Of a stretch of DNA of 18,574 nt, positions 1 through 9,820 are shown in pieces. A model generated the notes under the pieces. That model had not been told where the DNA came from. It was given only the letters and a program-made list of their open reading frames with translations, and did not search any database. Made by a program: the position numbers and the translations under genes. The stretch's first letter is position 1, and the number at the start of each line of letters is the position of its first letter. The stretch is from Deltaproteobacteria bacterium (lineage in GTDB: Bacteria > Desulfobacterota > Desulfomonilia > UBA1062). The stretch spans positions 1-18,574 of the forward strand of contig JALNWY010000053.1 of NCBI GenBank assembly GCA_023230665.1, read 5' to 3'.

Positions 1-1452
1 GGCCGCCTCGGGCGAGCAGTGCCCGATAGCAGCCCCCCTGGTGCCGCCGGAGAACCGTCCGTCCGTGATCAGCGCCACGTCCCTGTCCAGCCCCATGCCC
101 GCAATCGATGAGGTGGGCGTGAGCATTTCGCGCATGCCCGGACCGCCCTTGGGCCCCTCGTACCGGATGACCACGATGTCGCCGGCCCGGATCTTTCCTG
201 AGAGGATGGCCTCGGCAGCCTCTTCTTCGGAATCGAACACCCGGGCAATGCCCTCGCGCTTCATCATCTCAGGCAGCACGCCCGACTGCTTCACCACCGC
301 CCCGTCGGGCGCCAGGGAGCCGCGCAGAATCGCGATCCCGCCCTCCTGGTGGTAAGGGCTTTCCAGGGGACGTATCACCTCAGGGTCCGCGACCTCGGCC
401 TGTCCGAGATTTTTCTCCAGCCTCTCTCCCGTTGCCGTGATCACGCCGGTGTCCAGGATGCCCAGGGGCTCCAGCCGCTTCATCACCGCCTGAATTCCGC
501 CCGCATAATAGAGATCTTCGATGTGGTGCGGCCCTGCCGGTGAGAGGTTGCACAGATGGGGCACCCGCTTGCTCATCCGGTCGAAGTCGTCCAGGTTGAG
601 CTCGATGCCCGCTTCAAAGGCCACTGCCGGAACATGGAGCACGGTGTTGGTGGAGCACCCCAGGGCCATGTCCACGGCAATGGCGTTGTTGAAGGCGCTC
701 GGGCTCGCGATGTCCCGGGGTTTGATGTCTTTTTCCAGGAGTTCCATCACCTTCATGCCCGCGTGCTTGGCGAGCCTGATCCGCTCGGAGAAGGCGGCAG
801 GGATCGTGCCGTTGCCCGGAAGGCCCAGGCCCAGGGCCTCGGTGAGGCAGTTCATGGAGTTGGCGGTGAACATGCCCGAGCAGCACCCGGCCGTGGGGCA
901 GGCGCACCCTTCGAGCTCCCGGAGCTCCTCTTCCGTGATCGAGCCTGCCTTGAGCCTGCCGATGCCCTCGAACACACTGATCAGGTCCACGGCCCTGCCC
1001 CTGAGCCGGCCGGCGAGCATGGGCCCTCCGGAGACAAAAATCGCGGGCACATTGAGGCGCAGGGCAGCCATGAGCATGCCCGGAACGATCTTGTCGCAGT
1101 TGGGGATAAAGACCAGGGCGTCGAAGGCATGCCCCATTGCCACGAGCTCAATGGAGTCGGCGATGATCTCTCTGGACGGCAGGGAATACTTCATCCCCGC
1201 GTGGTTCATGGCGATGCCGTCGCAGATGCCGATGACCGAAAACTCCATGGGCGTGCCGCCCGCCATGCGCACACCATCCTTTGCGGCCCGGGCGATCTGA
1301 TTGAGGTGGATATGTCCGGGGATGATTTCATTGGCCGAGTTCACGATGCCCACAAAGGGCTGTGCGATTTCTTCGTCGGTGAAGCCGTTTGCCTTGAGCA
1401 ATGACCGGTGAGGGGCTTTTTCGAATGATTTCTTAGCAGTGTCGCTTCTCAT
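1..1452 (-). CDS. ilvD: Dihydroxy-acid dehydratase IlvD (C-terminus beyond window)
   Basis: Dehydrates 2,3-dihydroxy-3-methylbutanoate and its methylpentanoate analogue to 2-oxo acids, the third common step of valine and isoleucine synthesis; a cytosolic Fe-S enzyme. The minus strand is open for 484 codons from the ATG at 1452 to the window edge, against a usual total of about 555, so roughly 70 C-terminal residues are missing. Visible family motifs are ICDGIAMNHAGM (about 77-88), PNCDK (Cys119), CPTAGCCSGMFTANSMNC (about 185-202, cluster and substrate region) and, near the edge, GRFSGGTRG. An AGGAGG lies 13 nt before the ATG, which is rather far, but no better in-frame start is seen. The gene diverges from the YjbQ-family gene. 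Identification is firm; the exact start is slightly less so. Confidence 0.96.
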   Translation of the reverse strand, partial: MRSDTAKKSFEKAPHRSLLKANGFTDEEIAQPFVGIVNSANEIIPGHIHLNQIARAAKDGVRMAGGTPMEFSVIGICDGIAMNHAGMKYSLPSREIIADSIELVAMGHAFDALVFIPNCDKIVPGMLMAALRLNVPAIFVSGGPMLAGRLRGRAVDLISVFEGIGRLKAGSITEEELRELEGCACPTAGCCSGMFTANSMNCLTEALGLGLPGNGTIPAAFSERIRLAKHAGMKVMELLEKDIKPRDIASPSAFNNAIAVDMALGCSTNTVLHVPAVAFEAGIELNLDDFDRMSKRVPHLCNLSPAGPHHIEDLYYAGGIQAVMKRLEPLGILDTGVITATGERLEKNLGQAEVADPEVIRPLESPYHQEGGIAILRGSLAPDGAVVKQSGVLPEMMKREGIARVFDSEEEAAEAILSGKIRAGDIVVIRYEGPKGGPGMREMLTPTSSIAGMGLDRDVALITDGRFSGGTRGAAIGHCSPEAA

Positions 1453-1512
1453 GTTCTGGTTTGTTCCTCCTCCTTGAGAAATGCGGGTTGCAGTATTACA
1501 TGGAATAGCTCC

Positions 1513-1540
1513 ATTATCAAGATATTGATTCCCGGGGCAA
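1513..1540 (-). promoter_or_regulatory. Possible ilvD promoter
   Basis: Read on the minus strand, TTGCCC (1540-1535) and GATAAT (1518-1513) are separated by 16 nt, upstream of ilvD. The -10 matches five of six consensus bases and the -35 four of six. This is inference from consensus only. Confidence 0.3.
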
Positions 1541-1598
1541 ATGCCGCTCTTTTCCAAAAACAGGGCGTCTTGTCCCCTGACTGAAGGAGTGATATACC

Positions 1599-1622
1599 AT
1601 GGGCAAAAAGGGGCGATCATGA
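1599..1622 (+). CDS. Possible 7-codon leader ORF ahead of the YjbQ-family gene
   Basis: ATG at 1599 encodes MGKKGRS, and its TGA stop (1620-1622) overlaps the ATG of the next gene at 1619 in the ATGA arrangement typical of coupled translation. AAGGAG at 1584-1589 sits 9 nt before this ATG, a better-placed Shine-Dalgarno than the one serving 1619. It may be a coupling leader, or the AAGGGG inside it (1608-1613) may simply be the ribosome site of the downstream gene. Too short to assign a product. Confidence 0.25.
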   Translation: MGKKGRS

Positions 1623-2017
1623 GATTTTCCATAACCTTCCCGACCCGCAAGAGCCAGGAGCTCGTAGACATCACCGAGCGCGTCCGCGCCGTAGTTGCCG
1701 AGCATGGAGCGGGTGCGAGGCTCTGCGCGCTCTATGCCATGGGCGCCACCGCGGCCCTCATGATCCAGGAAAACTGGGACCCCAACATCCCCGCCGACGT
1801 GATCGCCTGCCTGGACAGGCTCGTGCCCAAGGGCGTATGGCTGCACGACCGCATCGACGGCAACGGCGACGCGCACATCAAGGCGGGCATCATCGGTCCT
1901 TCCGAGGTGATCCCGGTGGAAGACTCCCGGCTCGTCCTCAGCACCTGGCAAAATATCTTTTTTTGCGAGTTCGACGGCCCCAGAGCAAAGCGCGAGGTCC
2001 TGATCACCCTTGTCTGA
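1619..2017 (+). CDS. YjbQ-family (UPF0047) protein
   Basis: Protein of 132 aa matching the compact YjbQ/UPF0047 family; E. coli YjbQ has been linked to secondary thiamine-phosphate synthase activity, but the physiological role is unsettled. Visible family signatures are TAALMIQENWDPNIPAD in the first half, the GNGDAHIKAGIIGPSEVIPV stretch with its conserved His, and the C-terminal STWQ...F.EFDGPRAKREV block. The first motif, usually HTTAA, reads GATAA here, so the first conserved His is absent; I recall a glycine-type variant in some members. The frame is open from an ATG at 1541, but 1619 is chosen because AAGGGG precedes it and the protein then has family length. No operon partner is evident. 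Confidence 0.85.
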   Translation: MRFSITFPTRKSQELVDITERVRAVVAEHGAGARLCALYAMGATAALMIQENWDPNIPADVIACLDRLVPKGVWLHDRIDGNGDAHIKAGIIGPSEVIPVEDSRLVLSTWQNIFFCEFDGPRAKREVLITLV

Positions 2018-2123
2018 CCCCCCTCTCCCTTGAGGAAGCCCGGCTGAGAAAGGCTATATTTTAGAAAAAATGCCGGCACTCCGAAAAGGACTCTTGACTC
2101 GGCGGCAGTGTAGGTTAAGCTGC

Positions 2124-2169
2124 ATGAGGAGAAACCTCATACCGTCCGGGCCACAGAGCATTCCCGGAC
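2124..2169 (+). promoter_or_regulatory. Two-hairpin leader upstream of the GAF-gap pair
   Basis: Two consecutive hairpins lie just before the GAF gene: ATGAGG/CCTCAT (2124-2129 and 2135-2140, 5-nt loop) and GTCCGGG/CCCGGAC (2144-2150 and 2163-2169, 12-nt loop). A TTGACT at 2094-2099 could be a -35, but no convincing -10 follows. The remainder of 2018-2235 shows no gene. Function unknown; a structured 5' leader is an inference. Confidence 0.35.
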
Positions 2170-2235
2170 AAGGGAGATATGGGAGGCAACAGTGCTATAC
2201 GAAGAACCTATTCGGCAGGAAGGAGGAACGCGCAG

Positions 2236-2793
2236 GTGAAGGAAAAGGACTATTTTCTGGCATTGTACGATGTGGTGAAGGTGATCAATGCATCGCTGGA
2301 GATGACGACCGTGCTCGAGGAGATCGCCAAGGCCGTGGCCCTTGCCATGGATGCCAAGGCGTGCTCCATCCGCCTGCTGGATTCCCGGAAAAAGGCCCTC
2401 ATCATGGGCGCCTCGTACGGGCTTTCCAAAGGCTATATCCGCAAGGGCCCGGTGCTCATCAAGGAGAGCGGTCTCGATCAGAAGGCCATGACCGGCCAGC
2501 TCATCTGGATCAAGAACGCCCAGACCGACCCGAGCTTCCAATACGGCGCAGGCGCAAAGGCAGAAGGAATCAAATCGGTGATCGTGGTGCCTCTGAAGGT
2601 AGATAAGAACGTGATCGGTGTGCTCAGGGTCTATACCGACAAGGTCAGGGAATTCAACGAGCAGGAAACCAAGTTTATGGAGTCGGTGGCGAATCTGAGC
2701 GCCCTGGCGCTCGAAAACGCCAGGCTCCATCAGGCCCTGAAGACCAACTATGAACTGCTCATCGCCCACAAGTACCGTCTGGACGACAATTAA
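2236..2793 (+). CDS. GAF-domain protein
   Basis: A 185-aa soluble protein that is essentially a single GAF domain (about residues 15-165), with the pattern of a helix (LYDVVKVINASLEMTTVLEE), an ACSIRLLD strand, a GL.KGYIRKGPV loop and the closing VIVVPLKVDKNVIGVLRVY and F..QE..FMESVANLSALALENARL segments. GAF domains bind small molecules or act as redox or cyclic-nucleotide sensors; there is no attached kinase, cyclase or DNA-binding domain. The start is placed at GTG 2236 because AGGAGG (2221-2226) sits 9 nt upstream; an in-frame ATG at 2179 would add 19 residues of unlike composition. It ends 15 nt before gap, whose ribosome site lies in that gap, so the two are probably cotranscribed. The ligand cannot be told from sequence. 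Confidence 0.85.
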   Translation: MKEKDYFLALYDVVKVINASLEMTTVLEEIAKAVALAMDAKACSIRLLDSRKKALIMGASYGLSKGYIRKGPVLIKESGLDQKAMTGQLIWIKNAQTDPSFQYGAGAKAEGIKSVIVVPLKVDKNVIGVLRVYTDKVREFNEQETKFMESVANLSALALENARLHQALKTNYELLIAHKYRLDDN

Positions 2794-2808
2794 TAAGGAG
2801 GCAGCCAC

Positions 2809-3819
2809 ATGGTCCGATGCGGAATCAACGGTTTCGGTCGCATAGGAAGACAGGTCTTGAAGGCTATTATGGAAAGGCACGCAGACAGCCTGCAGGTGGT
2901 GGCGGTCAATGACCTCTTCGACGTGGAAACCAACGCCCACCTCTTTCAATATGACACCAACTATGGCCGGTTTTCCGGAGATGTCTCGGTCAGGAAGGAC
3001 TCACTCGTCATCAACGGCCAGAAGATCAGAAGCTATGCCTTCAGGGACCCTTCATCCATACCCTGGGACGACGAAGGGGTCGATATTGTCATCGAGTCCA
3101 CCGGTCTGTTCCGGACCGGTCCCGAGGCCTCGGCGCACCTCTATGCCGGCGCAAAAAAGGTGATCATCACGGCACCCTCCAAGCAGGAGGACATCACCGT
3201 GGTCATGGGTGTGAACCACAAGAGCTACAAACCCGACAATCACCACATCGTCTCCAATGCCTCGTGCACCACTAACTGTCTGGCGCCGCCCGCGCTGGTG
3301 ATCCACAAGAACTTCGTGATCGAGAGCGCCATGATGGTCACGATCCACGCATACACCAATGACCAGAGGATCCTCGACATGCCTCACAAGGACCTCAGGC
3401 GCGCCCGGGCTGCGGCCATGAACATCATACCCACCACCACGGGCGCTGCCAAGGCGGTGTCACTGGTCATCCCGGAGCTCAAGGGCAAGGTGGACGGATA
3501 TGCCCTGAGGGTGCCCACGCCCACGGTTTCGGTGGTGGACCTCACGGTCAGGCTCGGCAAGGAAACCACCACCGAGGAGCTGAGGCGCTGCCTCGTCAGG
3601 GCGTCGAAGACCTCGCTGAAGGGAATCATGGCCTGCGAGGAAAAGCCCCTGGTATCGACCGACTTCAAAGGCAACCCCCACTCCTCGATCGTGGACATCG
3701 AGTTCACCCTGGTGATGAAGGGCACCATGGCTAAGCTCGTCACCTGGTACGACAACGAGTGGGGCTACTCCTGCCGCACGGCCGACCTGGCCGACTACAT
3801 GGCGGGCAAGGGGCTATAG
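2809..3819 (+). CDS. gap: Glyceraldehyde-3-phosphate dehydrogenase, type I
   Basis: Cytosolic glycolytic/gluconeogenic enzyme converting glyceraldehyde 3-phosphate, phosphate and NAD+ to 1,3-bisphosphoglycerate. The 336-aa protein has normal length. It shows the Rossmann motif INGFGRIGR (6-14), Asp35 after the second strand (favouring NAD), the active-site SNASCTTNC with catalytic Cys153, the partner His180 in IHAYTNDQ, the substrate segment NIIPTTTGAAKAV, and the C-terminal WYDNEWGYSCR. The ATG at 2809 follows AAGGAGG at 8 nt. It lies directly behind the GAF-domain gene, probably in one transcript, which suggests a sensory link to carbon flux, though that is inference. All catalytic residues I can check are present. 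Confidence 0.97.
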   Translation: MVRCGINGFGRIGRQVLKAIMERHADSLQVVAVNDLFDVETNAHLFQYDTNYGRFSGDVSVRKDSLVINGQKIRSYAFRDPSSIPWDDEGVDIVIESTGLFRTGPEASAHLYAGAKKVIITAPSKQEDITVVMGVNHKSYKPDNHHIVSNASCTTNCLAPPALVIHKNFVIESAMMVTIHAYTNDQRILDMPHKDLRRARAAAMNIIPTTTGAAKAVSLVIPELKGKVDGYALRVPTPTVSVVDLTVRLGKETTTEELRRCLVRASKTSLKGIMACEEKPLVSTDFKGNPHSSIVDIEFTLVMKGTMAKLVTWYDNEWGYSCRTADLADYMAGKGL

Positions 3820-4161
3820 CCGGTTTTCACGAAAAGCCGGCTGAGAATAAAGCATCTCTGCCGCAAGCAGCGGGGTATTCAGAGCGTTGCATGGGGAATA
3901 GGCCATTTGCCGCGCACTTGAACAGGAATCAGCCCTAAAAGCGACTAAAACCAAAAAAGAGGCGGGGATTTTCCCCCGAAACTGAGCCATTACATGGAGG
4001 CCCTCTTTTTTTCCCACGCGGGCGCCCCTTGAGCGGGACGGCGCAGCGTAAAAAAGGGCGCGCCGGTTCTTTCCCGGCCGATTCCCAAAGGGATCAGGGA
4101 ATACGTCTCTTCAGGCATTTTCAGCGCATCCGAACGGGCCGTATTGTTTCCCCCTTTTATC
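3820..4161. other. Non-coding interval between gap and carB
   Basis: No credible gene. The gap stop overlaps an imperfect hairpin (3818-3842, AGCCGG/CCGGCT with an inner TTTTC/GAAAA stem and a bulged G) that lacks a T tract. The branched element at 3953-4012 follows. From 4013 to 4161 only short inverted repeats are visible, and the carB promoter then begins. Confidence 0.6.
3953..4012 (+). terminator. Branched terminator-like element after gap
   Basis: An outer stem AAAAAAGAGG (3953-3962) with CCTCTTTTTT (4002-4011) encloses two further hairpins: GGGGA/TCCCC (3964-3968 and 3972-3976) and CCAT/ATGG (3987-3990 and 3994-3997). Together they form a plausible three-way junction ending in a run of seven Ts. 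It probably ends gap transcription and may be bidirectional because of the A run on the left. Confidence 0.5.
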
Positions 4162-4190
4162 TTGACTCACCCTGTGGGCTCTCCTATAGT
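4162..4190 (+). promoter_or_regulatory. sigma70-type promoter of carB
   Basis: TTGACT (4162-4167) and TATAGT (4185-4190) each match five of six consensus bases and are separated by exactly 17 nt. Transcription would start near 4197, leaving a short leader before the carB ribosome site. This also argues against an in-frame upstream start at 4144. Confidence 0.75.
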
Positions 4191-4221
4191 GCAGTCGCAT
4201 TTTTCCAGGAGGACGACATCT

Positions 4222-7434
<3,213 letters not shown>

Positions 7435-7445
7435 TAAAATAATCC

Positions 7446-7475
7446 TTGATTTACTCAGACATTGTAAGATATATT
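7446..7475 (+). promoter_or_regulatory. Candidate promoter downstream of carB
   Basis: TTGATT (7446-7451) and TATATT (7470-7475) are 18 nt apart, 12 nt after the carB stop, and would transcribe rightward into a gene-less region. Consensus match only. Confidence 0.3.
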
Positions 7476-7775
7476 TCGTTTGTCTCCTGTGCACGTATTA
7501 ATGATGAAAAAGGGGGCTTATAAATGGTGATATCTGTGGTGCACCTGGTATGATCGGATAGTGTATAGGCACTACGAGATTCGAATATGGATTAAAGCAC
7601 AGGGGACACTACTTTTTCTTTTCTGAACGTCATCCCGGACCAGCACGACGGCGCCGCCCCCTTTTCCACGACATCCAAGTCCGGCCCGTACCATACCCCT
7701 CGGCAGGGGCCTTTGCCCCCCGATCAGCGAAGAAGCACCCACGAACAACGTTTTCTCTTATCCGGCTCGTGTGTC

Positions 7776-7862
7776 CCTTTTCAGCACGGGCAGGCGAACC
7801 GCAAGCTCGATCAGCATCAACGAACCGCCTTGGACTCCTTTTCCTCATGGGCAGGCGAACCG
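7776..7862 (+). repeat. Two-copy 26-nt imperfect direct repeat
   Basis: Copies at 7776-7801 and 7837-7862 share CCTTTTC and GGGCAGGCGAACCG, differing only in three of the five bases between them (23 of 26 identical). The period is 61 nt, which is not a multiple of three, so a repeated protein segment is unlikely. Confidence 0.6.
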
Positions 7863-8060
7863 TCCGGCACAAGCCGCCAGCACCGAGGGGGCCCGCTGCT
7901 GTCTGCAAACCCAGGCATCCTTTGACTTGAGTATGGCCAAGGTCCCCTCCCATCCCCCGCACACCGGCATGTCCTCATCCATGGTTGACAACCAGGGGTT
8001 TTTTATACAAGATCAAGGCTTATTCGTTCCTTTTGCTATTCAGAGTGAGGAGGCTTTATC

Positions 8061-8474
8061 GTGAAGCTTGGTTTTTTCGCGCTTGCCGCTATTGTGCTTC
8101 CGGCGTTGATCGCCGGGTGCAAATGGAGCAATGATGCGGTTCTGGTCGACCAGAAAGGCCACATGTATTACGGCACTGTGAGATTTGACTCCGAGTACAA
8201 GACAGGGGCCATCACCTTTCCCGGCACCCCCTTCGGCGACATCACCGGCCCTTTTACGCTCGTGACCACGGGCGAGACGCCTGTTATCGAGCTGTCGAGC
8301 CTTCCCCTGCTCCAGTTTTCCGGCAAAGCCCATCTCGGCAACAAGACCATGCGCTTTCTCGACTGCGATATCACGGCCGAGTTCAGGTCAAAGGGAATGG
8401 GCGACATGAAGATGGTCGGCTGCGGAACCTGCCGCGACCAAGGGAATGAGACCTATGACATATCGTTTCAGTAA
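8061..8474 (+). CDS. Small predicted lipoprotein, unknown function
   Basis: A 137-aa protein starting at GTG 8061, with AGGAGG (8048-8053) 7 nt upstream. Residues 1-20 form a lipoprotein signal: a Lys, a hydrophobic run and the lipobox LIAGC with Cys20 as the predicted lipidated residue. The mature part of about 118 residues is polar and probably beta-rich, with three further cysteines (Cys102, Cys121, Cys124; the last two form a CGTC pair) that could make a disulfide or bind metal. I do not recognise the family. It stands alone: the next gene has its own promoter and carB is over 600 bp upstream. The signal peptide, RBS and stop make the gene itself credible. Confidence 0.75.
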   Translation: MKLGFFALAAIVLPALIAGCKWSNDAVLVDQKGHMYYGTVRFDSEYKTGAITFPGTPFGDITGPFTLVTTGETPVIELSSLPLLQFSGKAHLGNKTMRFLDCDITAEFRSKGMGDMKMVGCGTCRDQGNETYDISFQ

Positions 8475-8539
8475 CGGATTCCGCAAAGCCATGCCTTTCG
8501 CAGAGTTCTGTTATTTCTTTTGAAAAAGCAACTGCCTCC

Positions 8540-8568
8540 TTGACAGGCCCTGGGGTGTATTGTATAAG
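8540..8568 (+). promoter_or_regulatory. Promoter of the tetR-family gene
   Basis: A perfect TTGACA (8540-8545) is followed at 17 nt by TATAAG (8563-8568), giving one of the best consensus promoters in the window. The operator palindrome begins on the last base of the -10, so bound regulator should block polymerase. Confidence 0.8.
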
Positions 8569-8583
8569 ACTGACCGGTCAGTC
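8568..8583. promoter_or_regulatory. 16-bp operator palindrome for the TetR-family regulator
   Basis: GACTGACCGGTCAGTC is a perfect 16-bp inverted repeat covering the predicted start site, about 30 bp before the regulator gene. Sites containing TGACCGGTCA-type cores are common for TetR-family repressors, so autoregulation is the natural reading. Confidence 0.8.
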
Positions 8584-8611
8584 ATAATAGTATGGAGCAC
8601 AGGGCAATCAC

Positions 8612-9637
8612 ATGGCCGGGAAACGTATCATACTCGAGAAATCAGGCGGCAGGCGGATTTCATTTTATGCCGAAGTCGGGAGCTATTTTACGGCAGAAGG
8701 GGATTTCCATGAGGCAGCCTTTCGTTCAAGTCTGAAAGATCGCCTCGCCAAGGCCGGCGGCGAGGATCAGTCCGACGGCGCGCGTCTCGATGCGCAGGGA
8801 AAGTGGCTTTTTTTATATCTCAGGGATATTCTCACCTATCTCCTTGAAAAGGACATGGCTCCGGCTGCTGTCCGGCTCTTCGCCGCGGCCATGGACGAGG
8901 CCGGGAAGATGGGGGTGGCCACGGTCGTGCTCCCGCCGAAGCTCCTGGGCGATATCCTGCAAAGCGCCTCTCCGGCCGCTTCGGAGAGGCAGCAGCATCG
9001 ACGATCTGCGGATGAGAAGAGACGCATGATCTATTGCGCCGCTCTCAAGATCTTTTCCGAGGAAGGCTACCACCAGGCAACCATGGAGAAGATAGCGGCA
9101 CTTTCTGGTGTGGCCAAGGGCACGGTATACACCTATTTCAAGAGCAAGGAAGACCTTCTGGATCAGCTCCTGGAGGAATATTATCAGGAGATCGTCGAAA
9201 AGATCAGCGCCATCTGCAGCCAGGAGACCGACATACTCCAGCAGATCCGCGAGCTGATCGTGTTCTGGGTGCGCTTCATCGAGACCAATCCCCTGGTCTA
9301 TCGCCTCATCCAGAGCGAGGCGATATTCCAGCGGCCCGGAGGCAAGACCATGTTCTATGACTACATCGTCTCGCACCTCCCCATGCTCAAGGAGCGCATC
9401 GTGGCCTTGAACCGCGAACACCGGCTCAAGACCACGAGCTTTTATTCCACCTTCTATGGCGCGCTCGGCTTCATCGACGGTGTTGCTCAGAGATGGTTCC
9501 GCTGCCAGATGGATTATCCTCTGACCCACGAGATACCCGTTATCCTGGAAGTGCTCCTGAACGGGTTTGTCGGCGAGCAGAGCAGCAAGGCCCGGTATTT
9601 TCCCTCGCCGGAATCTTTCCATGAAGACAGGTCATAG
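8612..9637 (+). CDS. TetR-family regulator with long N-terminal extension
   Basis: A 341-aa protein. A TetR-type helix-turn-helix lies at about residues 138-185 (IYCAALKIFSEEGYHQATMEKIA, then GVAKGTVYTYFKSKEDLL), and the following 150 residues fit the helical ligand and dimer domain. Ordinary TetR proteins are about 190-220 aa and begin near the HTH. Here some 135 residues precede it, containing WLFLYLRDILTYLLEKDM and a VATVVLPPKLLGDIL stretch I do not recognise. The extension lies in the same frame directly behind the promoter and operator, so it is probably translated, though the ribosome site before ATG 8612 is weak (AGGG). It probably represses itself and perhaps the downstream 570-aa gene. 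The ligand is unknown. Confidence 0.88.
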   Translation: MAGKRIILEKSGGRRISFYAEVGSYFTAEGDFHEAAFRSSLKDRLAKAGGEDQSDGARLDAQGKWLFLYLRDILTYLLEKDMAPAAVRLFAAAMDEAGKMGVATVVLPPKLLGDILQSASPAASERQQHRRSADEKRRMIYCAALKIFSEEGYHQATMEKIAALSGVAKGTVYTYFKSKEDLLDQLLEEYYQEIVEKISAICSQETDILQQIRELIVFWVRFIETNPLVYRLIQSEAIFQRPGGKTMFYDYIVSHLPMLKERIVALNREHRLKTTSFYSTFYGALGFIDGVAQRWFRCQMDYPLTHEIPVILEVLLNGFVGEQSSKARYFPSPESFHEDRS

Positions 9638-9678
9638 GAATAAAGGCGTGAAAGAGAATGCAACACTTATAAAGGATG

Positions 9679-9772
9679 CCCCCGTCAGGGGGACGGCGCC
9701 CTAACAGGGCGGCTCCTGTGCCGGTACTGCCATGCCGGCACGATCATGGAGACGGTCCCTGCGCCGGCGCAG
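9679..9772 (+). promoter_or_regulatory. Cluster of four hairpins upstream of the 570-aa gene
   Basis: Four successive stems occupy 94 bp between the tetR-family gene and the next gene: CCCCC/GGGGG (9679-9692), CGCCCT/AGGGCG (9697-9711), GTGCCGG/CCGGCAC (9718-9741) and the palindrome CTGCGCCGGCGCAG (9759-9772). None is followed by a T tract. They could form a structured 5' leader or a factor-dependent stop; I recognise no known riboswitch. Confidence 0.5.
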
Positions 9773-9820
9773 TCCCGATGACGGTATAGCATACACTACA
9801 CTATGAAAGGATACCCGAAT

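Larger units (their letters stand above)
7435..8060. other. 626-bp gene-less interval with repeats and hairpins
   Basis: Both strands carry only low-quality open frames without ribosome sites or recognisable motifs. The interval contains a candidate promoter near its left end, two overlapping hairpins at 7696-7719 (CCCCT/AGGGG and GGGGC/GCCCC, which share the AGGGG and cannot form together) and a 26-nt imperfect direct repeat. It could hold a non-coding RNA or the remains of a lost gene; I cannot decide. Confidence 0.5.

Noticed and set aside
521..1404. Long plus-strand open frames across the first 1.4 kb
   Set aside because: They are antisense to ilvD, whose motifs are unmistakable on the minus strand.
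7540..7640. tRNA-like GATTCGAAT stretch as a tRNA gene
   Set aside because: No acceptor, D or anticodon stems could be paired around it.
7630..7962. 110-codon minus-strand open frame
   Set aside because: Arg/Gly-rich composition typical of a GC-rich chance frame, without ribosome site or recognisable motif.
7985..8009. TTGACA with TATACA upstream of the lipoprotein gene
   Set aside because: The spacer is only 13 nt, too short for a sigma70 promoter.
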